Positions 14,059 through 25,317 of a stretch of 64,000 nt of DNA are shown here, piece by piece; positions within the stretch are counted from its first letter, which is position 1; each line of letters begins with the position of its first letter. A program made the position numbers and the translations under genes. A model generated the notes under the pieces. It was not told where the DNA came from, did no database searches, and worked only from the letters and a program-made list of their open reading frames with translations. This stretch comes from Microthyrium microscopicum (taxonomy: Eukaryota; Ascomycota; Dothideomycetes; Microthyriales; Microthyriaceae): assembly GCA_010405405.1 (NCBI GenBank), contig MU004230.1, positions 4,110,282 to 4,174,281 on the forward strand, written 5' to 3'.

Positions 14059-14150
14059 AGGGGAGATAGGAATCGAACTCGTGCCCTGCGGATTCTTAAA
14101 CAGGTAGGGCCTGCCGCAAGATCGCAAGTACTACTACTATACTACTCCCC
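14059..14150 (-). pseudogene. tRNA-like sequence, probably a decayed tRNA gene
   Basis: On the minus strand the sequence begins GGGGAGT and ends TCTCCCCT, giving six acceptor pairs of seven. An A-box match (TAGTATAGTAG) and a B-box match (GTTCGATTC) stand at the right distances from the ends. The A-box region is like that of tRNA-Gly and tRNA-Asp. The middle is too long for a plain tRNA (92 nt in total). It could hold a short intron or a long variable arm (GCCCT pairs with AGGGC), so the anticodon is not certain. The T stem is poorly paired. Its position inside RIP-damaged DNA argues for a pseudogene or a tRNA-derived repeat head. Confidence 0.5.
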
Positions 14151-14160
14151 TAAAAGAGAA

Positions 14161-14203
14161 GTATAATATAAAGCATATAAGTATACTATAGTATATAATA
14201 ATA
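14161..14203 (-). repeat. Right arm of 43 bp inverted repeat
   Basis: Partner of 12886-12928. The arm starts ten bases beyond the 5' end of the tRNA-like sequence. Confidence 0.8.
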
Positions 14204-15600
14204 AGTAAGATAGAATAGTAAAGAAGCTTACTTTAACTACGTCCTTAGTCTAGTTCTAGAATTAGTTTATATTAGACATAAACTAACTCTAAGTAATAAC
14301 TTAATTTATAATATTCAAAAATTTTAGGACTAGCTAGTTTTTATTTATAACTTTTATTATAAAGTTAGAGAAAGTATATAAGAATACGTACTAGCGGCTA
14401 TTACAATTTATTTTCTATATTACTAGTTAGCTTATAAGTTAAATTATAGCATATTAGATATTATATTATAACGTAATAAATAAAGATAGTTTAATAGAAA
14501 AAGATAGTTTAATAGAAAAAGAAAAGTAAATAGTATTAGTTAAGAATTAATAAGAGAGAGAATATATAAATAAATAAAGTATATATAGAGATAAATAAAG
14601 AAGAGAATAAATATTAGGATATTATATACTAGCTAGTAAGTAGCATCTACGCCTATAGGCATATTATTATCGTTATTTATAGCGTTAGTAATAGTAGTAG
14701 TAGTAATATCTTTAGCCTTACGCTTTTTAGTTAATATATAAGTAACTAACCTAGAATCTCTAGTTTTATAAAGCGCTTAGCGCTTCTCCTATAATTATAT
14801 TAATATTAGCATTTAGTTTAAATATACTAGTAGAAGGCCAATTTATAATAATAGGATAATCTATACTGTCTAGTACAACCTAATATAGCTTAAAATAAAA
14901 GTAATTAATATCGTAATAATTTTATATAGTTGTATAACTAATATAGATTAAGTTAAGACATTTAGTATATAATTAAATAAGCTAGTTCTAATATTCTATA
15001 GCTCTTCTAATTACTAGATCAAAAGTATAGCATAAAGTATTAGATATATTCTAGAATAATATAAAGTAATATATTTTAATAAATATTAATTAGATTAAAG
15101 TTAACTTATACGAGCAGCTAGTACTTCTAGCGACATAGTAGATTTAGCGTTTATCTTTACTACGCATTATAAATAATAATACTAAAGTATAATATAAAAG
15201 TATAAAAAAAAATAAGGTAAGGTAAAGTAAGGTAAGAGTAGGTAAAGAGTAGTAAAGCAAATCTAAAAATATAAATTTAACTTTACTTAACTAATATCTA
15301 TAGATATAAAGTTAGATTAAAGAAGTAGTAATAGTAAAGTATAGTCTATATTACAATTAGATTAAGATTATCTAATATTATAAAGATCTAGTCCTAAAAT
15401 AGAAATTAGATGCTTAAATATCTAGACCCTTATAATATTTAGACCTTTAATAATAGTATAAATATCTACGTAGCTAAATAGACATCAACGCGATTTAAAC
15501 ATCTAATTAAGTAGTTTATCTAAATGTTTAGATAGTACTTTTAGGATTTAACGTAAATAGAGACTAAAACAATTAGATAATCCATAATTTAGATTACTCT
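14204..15600. repeat. AT-rich repeat DNA up to the isochore boundary
   Basis: RIP-type sequence. A minus-strand frame beginning near 15,168 and running to about 14,640 has long stretches of plausible codons between many stops, so it is probably a dead repeat ORF of unknown family. No gene or LTR pair was recognised. Confidence 0.5.
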
Positions 15601-16780
15601 TTATTTGGGTACTATAAAGACGCTCTATTAATTACTGGACCGCTATATTGCCTCTACCAAAACATAGGGTACGCTTATCTGATGCGGCTCTAAATCCCCC
15701 CGGCCAATAATGGTGGTTCGCGGCAATGCCCGTGCTGCCAATCACCGACCTTCTAGACTTTTAATGCGGTCTTGGAATCAGCCTCTGTAAAATTGGCCGT
15801 TTGGCTGAGGACCAAAAGGGGCTTTTTTTGCTAACATTGACAATTTGACTTCAAGCTCTGACTTGTAGAAGTTAGGCTGTCCGCCCAAGGCGTTCATTAG
15901 ACCTCTTGCTTGGTCTGGCTCTCGTTCGATTTGCTGATCATTTCCCTTTCAGCTACTGCTTTGGCGAGATCGCAGCTCAATATTGAATGGCCACTGAAAT
16001 TCGAACGTATTTCTTGATTGTTTTCTAGCCAAGTCTGGAATCCCCAATGACCGGTCAGACTTGAGACGCGAAAGGCTGTTGTTCATTAAGCGCGACGCGC
16101 CCATCGATATACCCACAAGGCGTAGCTTGGCTATCCACGCCGTCGCCCCCGAAATCTGGGGATTATTTTCTTCAAAACGTAATCAATGATACGTCGAAAG
16201 ATTGTGACTTTGGTAGTTTGTTAAGGCTTATATCTGGGGCATGATAAGTTGACTTGACTTCTGGGCATATTGGCTGATGTGAGCGACCTCATCCCTCAAT
16301 TCTGATGATACAATTAAACCGTGTGATACTCATTCGGAATCTTGGACACCATTCTCCTGCCGCTGACTCCTGAGGCTGAGTGCCTGCTCAGAAATTGCCG
16401 AAGGCTGACAGAGTCAACGATGGCTTATGAATAATGAAATACATTGGCATTTTCAAGCTTTCAAGAATAAGCTTCCAACCTATTTGACTACCTCCTGGAG
16501 CGTCTTATTGACCTCCTATTTACTAGCGCAAGCTGGATATATGGTCATCGCAGTACTGGATTGGCTTCTACTTCAGCGCTCAAGCAAGTTAAAACCTGGG
16601 ACAGACTTTGAGATTCAAATATACTCTCACAAAATACGTCGCAATTTTAACACAAAATGGTGAACGGAAATAGTTATAACTGGCAACAGTATACTTCGTG
16701 AAAGATTTCTGGCTCTACTGGACATAATTCCCCACAATCACATCTGACATGGTGCTAAGACGAAGTATAGCTCGAGTTAC
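15601..16780. other. Unique spacer between isochore and P450
   Basis: Normal-GC sequence with no convincing coding frame (longest open frame 78 codons at 16427-16663, low support). It includes the 3' flank of the P450. Confidence 0.5.
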
Positions 16781-18652
16781 TTATTTTTTGTCGGCATAGT
16801 GTAGACGTACTTTTGTTCCATGCTGAGGGAAAAGTGTAATTCCCATACCCTTCACTGGCCTTCCTTGCGCTCCCACCCAAGTAATGTTGTCGAAAGTCTG
16901 GAGTAATCGTACAGTGAGATAACTGGCTTCGATTATAGCGTATTGCTCTGTGAAGTTGCTGATTAGTTGCTACTTGGAAGTGATGCTAAAGGACAAACTT
17001 ACGACCTAAGCATACTCTTGGACCACCAGAGAATCTATATAGATTTTCAATCAGTCTGACATCTAACCAGGAGCCACGATACAGAACTTACGGAACAAAG
17101 CTCCAGTCATGTTTTCTATCTCGAAATCGTTCTGGTCTGAATTCATCCGCGTCCTCGCCCCAAATATCTGGTCGTCGTTGCATGTTGTAAATGAATACCC
17201 CAACAACTTGCCCTTTTCGTATGGCCACCGGCCTATCGCCGTTTGGTCCGCCGCCTACAGGAAGAATTGTGTCTCGGATGGCAGTGCGCATATTGGCTGG
17301 AACAGTTGGGTAAAGTCGAAGTGTTTCGTTGATGACATACTGCAGATATCGACATGACTTGAGTTCCGCAAAGCCTATCTTCTTACCAGAGGAAGGAGAG
17401 TCTCCAAAGTCCTCAATGATAACGTTGCGGAGCTTTCGAAATACATTGGGATGGGTGGCGAGGAGATAAAACATCCAACTCAATAAAGCGGATGTTGTAT
17501 CACGTCCAGCTGCCATTAAAGCTATTTGTTGTCAATCATCCGGGTATGGTCAAAACTCAGAGCATAACTTACACAAGACATTGTCTTGTATCTCCTCCTG
17601 GTCACTAGTCGATTTGGCCAATTCTTCTACGATGCTATAAGTACCATGACCGGTTTGCTTCTCCTTAACGTTTGATCGGCGAGCGAGCGTTGCTTGAATC
17701 GTCTGGCGAGTAAACTGACGTACGGTCTCGGTCACTGCTCTGGATTTTAGGCCATCGGCTACAAAGTAGAGGCTTTGTAACTTTACTCGTAGCGAGATTA
17801 ATTCTTGGGCTTTAGAAAAGGCGTCTGAAAACTTTGCAAATTCTCGCCGCTTCTTGTTATTTGTCTCTGAAGATGCCTACATAATGTCAGTGTCGTATAA
17901 CCTGAGCAAACAGTCAAAGTAATAAGATTGTTCAGCCTCGCCAAATGAAACGGAGAAACGGAAGACATCTCGAGACTTACCTCTGCAAGCTGAGAATTAA
18001 CACTCTCCCCAAAGATAAAAGACGTCGCCGTATCCAGAGTGAAGCGATAGAAGAGAGGCAACAGATCTACAGTCGAAGTCCAACCATCGTGTCCAGATGG
18101 TATCACATCGATCAATATATTGGAAGCTCTTTCCGTCTCGACCAGGTCATTGATGTTGTCTCTTGCAAACAAAGGTCGAAACAAGGCTCGAGCATGCGAC
18201 CAAGCTGGACCGTCGACTGTAAATATGCCTTTCCCAAGGAGCACACCAAACTGCTTCTTTCGTAGTTTGCCAATCGAGTAATCGTTGAACTTGGTTGCAA
18301 ATACTGCCTGCACGTTTCTAGGTTCTGCAGTGCTAACGAGAACAGACCCAAAGAGCCCAGCCGATTCGTAAGTCCAGGTGTTCATTTCTTCCAGACGTTT
18401 ACCGATTATGTCGTCGAAAAAGTCTTCGCCGCGAGATACTGCTCTCAAGACTCTGTACATGCCGTCAAGTGCCCATGGGAGTTTGTACTCGACTGGTTTT
18501 GCTGGTTCTGCGCCATTATCGCGAGCAAATTGTTGGAATCGCTTCTCGGCATGATAAGACCTGATCAGTGATACAGCGTAGATTATGAATGCAAGAAAAG
18601 TAAGCGTATATCCTAGAGTTGAAATGCCCATGATGGGTGGTAGTTGCTTCAA
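16781..18652 (-). CDS. Cytochrome P450, CYP52-like
   Basis: Exons on the minus strand are 17981-18652, 17876-17573, 17521-17092, 17034-17003 and 16947-16781, giving 534 residues in frame. An N-terminal hydrophobic segment (about residues 8-28) should anchor it in the ER membrane. P450 landmarks are present in order: I-helix AGRDTT (about 330), K-helix ETLR (about 391), PERF (about 455) and the heme motif FSGGPRVCLG with cysteine near 477. The segment after the K-helix (LPVGGGPNGDRP and the following IRKGQ) is typical of the CYP52 group, which hydroxylates alkanes and fatty acids at the terminal carbon; the substrate here is inferred from that family only. All four introns have GTAAGT-like donors. 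It is the first gene after the RIP-damaged block, 1.2 kb away, and appears intact. Confidence 0.9.
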
Positions 18653-19384
18653 CGGAGTTAGACAACAATAGCAAAGAGTTTAGAATATTGTTGGCACCAC
18701 TTTGACAGCAGGAAGAGTTGCAATAGTCTTTGGCCTAATTTGATCTGTCGCCTTCAAAAGCCAAGCGAAATGTTACCAAAATGTTGAAGAAACAAGTGGC
18801 ATCTTGGCTTTCAGGCTACCTTGTACGGAGTTGGGGAGGCATCGGGATTCAAGACCTCGTATTCAAGAGCAATTAAACCAATCCCGTTCGACTCGTAATT
18901 CTACGTTATACCATGATCAATCATAAGTGCGATAAATATATAGTCGCTTCCTGGCAACGAGCAGTAGTCTAAGGAATGTATTTGCTAAAATGCTGATGTA
19001 GAACACTGTTGGACGCAAACAAGATATAATTCATCACCGTAAACCATTACATATATCAGCTCTAATTTAGCATATATCTGAAGCAAATGGAGTGCCATAA
19101 TTGTTCCTTCCTAATACGCTCCCTTTAAAGTCTGCCCTTCCCCCGAGCTCGCTTTCTGAATACTGTAGTCAAAAGCTGGTCAAAAAGAGAAAACTGCACC
19201 TGTGAAATGCAAACAAGCATTTCTAGTTTCCAAATTGAAGCTGCATGACTATTGCTCCCATATCTTTTCATTTTCGATAAAATAGTACCGAAAATGTTGG
19301 TGATGGAGCAAAATGACTTCGAAACTGCGCATGCTAGTTATATTCAAAAACTCCGGAATGCTGGATGATTCTTGATAGAATTTT
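18653..19384. other. Intergenic region, P450 promoter side
   Basis: Unique non-coding sequence between the P450 start and the tRNA-like gene. No open frame or clear motif was recognised. Confidence 0.5.
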
Positions 19385-19462
19385 GCTTCTATGGTCTAGT
19401 GGTATGACGTCCGCTTCACAGTAATGCGCTGAAGGTCCTGGGTTCGATCCCCAGTGGAAGCA
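19385..19462 (+). tRNA. tRNA-Val(CAC)-like gene with abnormal anticodon arm
   Basis: The acceptor stem GCTTCTA pairs with TGGAAGC, followed by discriminator A. The A box (TGGTCTAGTGG) and B box (GGTTCGATCC) are perfect, and the T arm is fully paired. The sequence around the loop (GCTTCACA) is the one seen in tRNA-Val(CAC). The gene is 78 nt long: the anticodon loop region is about 11 nt, and the 3' side of the stem has a 2-base bulge instead of the expected GCGGA. It may be a Val tRNA gene with a small insertion, a gene with a tiny intron, or a transcribed pseudogene. A pol III terminator follows directly. Confidence 0.6.
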
Positions 19463-19465
19463 TCC

Positions 19466-19473
19466 TTTTTTTT
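19466..19473 (+). terminator. RNA polymerase III terminator (T8)
   Basis: A run of eight T begins four bases after the tRNA discriminator base, the normal place and form of a pol III stop. Confidence 0.8.
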
Positions 19474-20588
19474 GCATCCATAAATTAAGACGAGATGCTT
19501 CTTTATGATGGTTGGATCCTTATTGTACTCTCCTACATTTCTGGCCCTTGTGTGTGGTTGGTGTGGTTGCAACACCTTCGGAAACCAACATGATCTACCT
19601 GCACGTATCCGGCAACAACATTGGAGAAGATACGATCTGTTATTGATAGTTTCTCCAAATGGAACGATGATAATCTTAAGAAAGAGTCCAGATTGAATAG
19701 AGCTATATTTCTTTGAGTCAATTTGCTGTAACGAATGATGGGAATAAAGTTGGGCTATCTTCCTCACGAGACTCGTTTCTTACTCTACATCAGTATCAAC
19801 CTTGCGCTTGAGTAAACATGATGCAGAGTAGACTAGAGTAAACCCTACATGTTGAACCAGATCAGACATAAAAACGCTATATCTGCGTTCCTTTAACACA
19901 CTTCCAGCCTGTATAAACTCATAGACAATACAAAGACTTCTAAACCAAACCCATCTCCAATTCTAGTACCTCCTATCCATTTCCCTCACAGCGACAAGTC
20001 ACATCAAAGCAAAACAAGATCCTTAAAGTAAAAGAGGTCAATTCAGTACACTTTTTCTACATAGGTTATCTCGAAACCGAATGATCCATCATTAGATGAC
20101 ACAAGAAAAAAAAGAACAGACAGGTACAAAACAGAAAGCAAACCCAACCACAATAAGAACCAATCTTGAACGCCCATGCAACTCCACTAGAGGCAGAAAA
20201 TATCCTCTTTTGATAAAAGCCAAAAGCTAATCGCTAATCCCCTTCAATGGGATGGGAAATAAGACACAAGAGACACCGCAACTACATCTCCTCTTTAGTC
20301 CTCGAGAGGTTCGAACTTGTGTATGTATATATTTTTTCTCTTCCTCGCACAAGCTTCATCAAGTCAAGTCAAGTTGATTTTCCATGAAATGCTGCTGCTG
20401 CAAATCAAGGATGTCGTAGAAAAGTAAAATTCAAGTGAGGAAAGAAAAAGAGGAAGCAGAGTGACTTGGCTAAAAGTATGAATTACAGCCCCGACTGCAA
20501 AAAAGCACAGGTCCGGAGATAGAAAATGCTGAGAATAGAGAATTTGATGCAAGAGAGAGGAATGACGAGTGACGCGATTTTGGCGCAT
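19474..20588. other. Intergenic region with chitin synthase 3' flank
   Basis: Non-coding, A-rich on the plus strand. It must hold the 3' UTR of the chitin synthase gene. No gene was recognised. Confidence 0.5.
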
Positions 20589-23519
20589 CTATCTCTTACG
20601 TGTGAGACGTAGAGCACCAGTCTTAAAAAGGAAGACAAGGCAGCCTGCGAAACGGATGACAGAGAGACCAGCAGTTGCCCACAGAAGAGCAGAGAAGTAT
20701 CTCGCGGTACGAGCTTGAGCCCCATAGGAAGCCTAGTAGTCATGTTAGAATTGGTTCTGCGCCACTGATGCTTTAGAAAGACTTACTGGGAAGATGAAAT
20801 CAAAGTTGGTGCTGGTGATAATGATGGCAAGAATAGTGTTGGAGAAAACCCATCCAGCTACCAACTTGGTACGGAAACTCTTGTAGGAATCTTCCAAACT
20901 CTTCTCGGTACTTTCCTTTGGTGCCGTATATGGTTGCAAGGCGCGCTTGACGGTAACCTCAAAATTGCTGTCAATATCAGCTTGAGGTAGGTCTATTTCC
21001 TCAATGACGGTATGTTTTCCGTCATCCGCTTTTTCGGTCTTTACAGATGGCAGAGCTTCGGCTTTATCTGAACCCTTGGTACCCCAAGACACGTCGTGCC
21101 AGTTGGAAAAGGCGTAAACGTTCAGAATGTTGATGAAGGACGGCATGAGAAGAAGATATTGAGGGAAAGACGTGAACATGTGCCAAGGATCCCAGTATAG
21201 GAAGGAAGCGACGTAGTAGAGACCAAAGGTAGCAACAACAGCGATAAGAATGACACCGACACCGTCTGGACTGAAGAATTTATCCAGATCGTTGAAGCCT
21301 TCCAGTAGAGCGTTTCCACCAAGCGCTCTAGCCAATAGATAGAAGGACAGAACGAGAAGATAGGCCTGGATGACAGCAAATACACTGAAAGACGTGATAT
21401 AAGTCCATCTGGAACCCTTGGGTCTGTTTCCAAGAGCGAGAATAAATTGCAGGACGACGAAAGCCAGGTAGATGTATTTGAGAACAGTGTTGACGTGAGG
21501 AGTGTAGTGTATACCAAAAGGCCAGCCACGATTTGCAGTTTGTGGAGTGGGGTTTGTAATTTCATCGACAGTACCACCGACAAGATCCATGATGATAGAG
21601 GTTGTGAGCCAGAAAGAGCCGAGCAGGAACCAGGAAAGAATGAGTGTAGAAGTCATGTAAAGCATTTGGAAGACGAAGAACAGCTTGCGGATGGGATTGT
21701 GGCCGGATGCGAACAAGCGGCCGAAATGCATGAGAGCGTACACACTGGCAGCAAAAGAACCGTTTAGCCAACGACGGCGTTGACCTATGAATTCTGGAGC
21801 TCCATCTGGCACATCGGTCTCACCCTTGGCGGCCTTGATATAAGTCAAATGCCACTTGGAACCAGCTTTGGCGACAAGTTCGAAACAAAGAATACGATCT
21901 TCAGCCAAGAACATGTTCTTCTTGAAAATATTCATTCCATCGATACCCTTCTTGCCAAGGATTTTGGCAAGAGAGTGATCACCGTGGAAATATTGTTCAA
22001 GAGGACGACCCATGATGGCGCGATACCGATAAGCAGAGAAAGCACCAGGTAACACAGAGACGTATCCGAAACTACTCTCCAGAGGTTTGTCAAGAATATT
22101 GGAAATCTTGTACTCGAAATTCTGGGCTGCAACCAAGGGGTTTAGGAGATTCTTCCAGCCATGGCCCAATTCGGCGTGAATTTCACCGCAAGCACCGCCA
22201 AGGTTCTTGTCGTTGTAAAATCCTTCCCAGAGGTAGAGAAGAGACTTGTCGCCGGGTTTGGTACCAGCATCAAGTAGAATGACCACTTCTGGGTTCAGAA
22301 TACGACCAAAGGCAGTGAAAAGCCAACGATGGGAGTTGATCTTCTTCTCATTCTTCTGTTTCAAGCAAAACATCATTTGAACCGGTGGCAAAGTGGTGTT
22401 ACTATCATCAAGAGGCCGGACAAGTTGTTGACTGGGAGTGACAGACAATTGTGTGGTGTATTCGAAAATATGAGCGGTGGTTTCACGGCCGTCAATATCT
22501 TTTTTCATGATACCATCCTGGTAAATACCAACGGTAGCGAGCACGTCCAAAGTGCCTTTGTCGCATGGGTCGATACCATCAAAAACCAAGCAGACAACAA
22601 TTTTTTGCCAGGCTGGGCCACCTTTGTTCCAGAATTCTGATTTCTTCAAGTTGACAATTTCCCGGATATTTTTCATGACACCATGAAGAGTTCTGGCGGT
22701 CAAGACTTTGTCTTCGTTGTAGTATGTGATGGCGATCAAAAGCTCGGTGTGGCGATTGTACATTGCCGGCCGAAGATTGTAACCGTTTTTGAGGGTAAAG
22801 TCATTGGGATCGCAGGTAGCGGCAGTATCTGTGTATCGTTAGAAACAGTTTCATTTGTTTCATCGGGAAAATAGCTTGACTTACATCTCATGTGTGTGAA
22901 CTCTTCGCTTCCAGTTTCCAAATCATTGCGATACTTGGCCTGGATGGCATTTTGAATGGCACTTGGCACTGGATAATCAGCACTGAGAACGGTGCCTTGA
23001 ACGAGCTTGACTTTTCTCGTGGCATTGCGCTTCAATCCACCACCACCACCCATGGGGCCACCGGGTTGTTGTCGCTGTCGCCAGCCCTCGACCGAGCTAG
23101 TTTCGCTTCTGGCGTATGGAGATTGGGACCGGTGTGGTGGGTCTAGGCCTCCTGGTGGCCCGCCATATTCTTGTTGTCCGTAGCCTGGTGCACCATAGCC
23201 TTGTGGTCCTGCTTCCGCGTATGTTTCCGTCAGACTGTATGCTGATGGAGGTCGAACGCTTGGGGAATGGTGTCGGTCTGGGACGGCATCTGTGGCATAC
23301 TGATTGCCAAAGGGACCAGCGCGAGTGCCGGTAGGGTCATCGTGCAATAATGATTGCTGGGCATCTTCATCGGAATGTCTGGAGCCAGGACCATGGCCAT
23401 ACTGGTTCCGTTGAGTTAGCTGGGGCCCTTTCTTGATGAGTATAAAGCATTGGAATACATACAGTAGGGTTTTGACCATGATGGCCGTCGCCAAAGCCGC
23501 CTTGGCCCTGATACGCCAT
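20589..23519 (-). CDS. Class III chitin synthase
   Basis: Four exons (23519-23463, 23401-22885, 22828-20787, 20732-20589) join in frame to 919 residues. The start gives M-A-Y-Q-G-Q-G, like other class III enzymes, and the N-terminal 160 residues are Gly/Pro/Gln/Ser-rich. The chitin synthase N-terminal block (about 175-250) and catalytic domain follow, with the EDR motif (about 501) and QRRRW (about 541), the processive GT2 signature. Some six to seven membrane segments lie in the last 350 residues, ending in a basic tail (LRLTRKR). It polymerises UDP-GlcNAc into cell-wall chitin at the plasma membrane. The very long catalytic exon and a small last exon after a conserved late intron fit the family, and nothing is missing. 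Confidence 0.96.
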
Positions 23520-25317
23520 GATGGAGTAAGGGAATCAAGGATGCAAAGAAAAGAAAGGGAAAGTGAAGCGATAGACAGTTACGAAGGTGTAAGGAAACAG
23601 AGGAGATGGAATTAGGATGAGAGTGTGTGTGTTGGAAGGAGGATGATCAAGATTCAAGGGGAAGGGAACAATGAGTGAGGTTCTGGGCGACGGAGGATAA
23701 TGAATTAAAAGAAGGGAAGGCGCCACGCAGTTTAGGAGGGACGTTCCTTCCTTGCAAGGCAAGAGGGAGGAGCCAGCAGCGCCAGCAAGTTGCAGCAAGA
23801 GCAGTGCAGAGCAGTTGCTGCGCACAACTTCAGCTGCCAGGCCTGGTAATTGGCTAGAATCAGCAACTACGCAGCTATCCGTGCTGAAAAGCGGTTTAGT
23901 TTTGACTGGGGGGGCACAAGTCCTCTGTCAGCTCTCAGAGCCAAAAAATAGGGGATTTGTTTCAACCTTTCAACGCCAATTCGACCTTTCCTATGATTTT
24001 TCGCCTAGGAAATTAGGAATGCCAATATAATAAGGAGGATGTGCTTTTAGATATCTCCTTTACAAGCAGCCTGCGGATTCCTCATACCAAAATTACAGTT
24101 TGTGAAGTGCTGGTATAACTGACTACTTGTAGAAAGAGTAACAGCATATTGCTACCATATCCCTGAGGGCCCCTATTATCTAGGCGGGTAATCGCTACAC
24201 TCTATTGTAAAATCCCATTCTACTTGTTCAACTATTAAGTTACGATCGTCACATCCGCGTCAACTATCCACTCATTTTCGCTATACCAAGAATCTATCTA
24301 CAAATACACCCTTATAGCCTTACGCTTAAGCTTAGAGCCGTTCCACGTTTCTGGGGCTCACTGCTACTGCTACGGCTCCTGCTACTCCGCATGGCTAGTC
24401 TTCAACCCGTTCCCAAAGTTTGAAGAAGTTCACCGTCCCAGAGGTTTACCATGCATCGCCTTTTCTGTCAGCAAATGCACCTCAGCCCCCAACCGAAATA
24501 ACAATGGAATCCGCCACAACCGTGCTTCCGCCCCAGCCCTCAGGGAATATTTTTCTTCTGGTGGAGGTTCGCAAAGGGCCTGCTTGGGGTGAGATCTCTT
24601 GCGCCACAGGCCAACCCAAACGCTGCTGTGTGTGGTTGCTGCGAAATTGCGAAAAGCGTTGGCATTCCTTGAGAGTGGTTTGCATCCGAAAAAAATATGT
24701 TAAAAATAGCCCCCAGGGAAACTGCGCCACGCGGCGACGGCCAAAACCGCCAACCCCCGGCTTAGCGTAGCATTATGGATGGCCATTACCTTTTGGGTAA
24801 GCGCGATTCAAGCCGTCACCACATTTTTCCAAAAAGGATTTCTAACTTTTCTCATCTCATCTTGAGGTTTTCTACGATCTGGATTGCAGCCTCATCTCTT
24901 GCACTTCTCTGAACAATCTGTTAGGGAAATATTGTAACTTTTGCTTCCTAGCTCCTCTGCAAGCGCGAGTAGTGTGGTTAGCGATGGATTGATAGACAGG
25001 GCAGCCGCTGCTTCTTTGCATCAATCCCGCATATTTTTGCGTGCGGCTGAGAAAGCCCTCCGCAAATTGAGTGCAAGCGAGCGGTGAGAGGCCTCTGTAT
25101 CGTGCCCAATTGAGGAGGTCTAGGCCTATGTTGCTGAATCGCTGCAGAATAGCGGTTCAACAACTCGCCCACCCAACAATTCAGCCGCTACTCACTCTTG
25201 TTCAGCCCTACGGTAGCAGTTCAACTCCACTCTACCGCGGAGCTTAGAATACGGTCAGCGTTGGTCAGACGTGCAGAAACGCGTGAGCGGGAATCCCGCC
25301 TTCTTGGTGTATTCTGC
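23520..25317. other. Chitin synthase promoter and 5' flank
   Basis: About 1.8 kb without a supported gene. On the sense (minus) strand the 250 bases before the start are rich in C and T, as is common in fungal 5' UTRs. Open frames here are short and not gene-like. Confidence 0.5.

Larger units (their letters stand above)
12886..14203. mobile_element. 1.3 kb unit bounded by 43 bp inverted repeats
   Basis: The sequence at 12886-12928 is the reverse complement of 14161-14203 with one transition difference over 43 bases. Between the arms, about 12,970-13,900 is clearly richer in G and C than anything else in the first 15 kb. A tRNA-like sequence abuts the right arm. No transposase frame is recognisable; the longest open frame (13410-13598, plus, 62 codons) resembles nothing I know. 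It may be a non-autonomous DNA element, or two inverted copies of a shorter repeat around an unrelated insert. I could not identify a target-site duplication. Confidence 0.5.
1..15600. repeat. AT-rich, RIP-type repeat compartment
   Basis: The whole stretch is strongly AT-rich, dominated by TA, TTA and CTA words, with very few CpG or CpA-derived codons. Every coding-like tract I can trace is full of TAA and TAG. The two LTRs of the element inside it differ only by transitions. This is the pattern left by repeat-induced point mutation, known from Pezizomycotina. GC content rises abruptly between about 15,590 and 15,680, where unique gene-bearing DNA starts. No intact gene was found inside. Confidence 0.9.

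Noticed and set aside
16781-23519. Secondary-metabolite cluster of P450 and neighbours
   Set aside because: No backbone synthase, regulator or dedicated transporter is adjacent. The next gene is chitin synthase, a housekeeping cell-wall enzyme.
24420-24770. 116-codon frame upstream of the chitin synthase
   Set aside because: Composition and text are not protein-like, and it lies in a promoter region without supporting splice signals.
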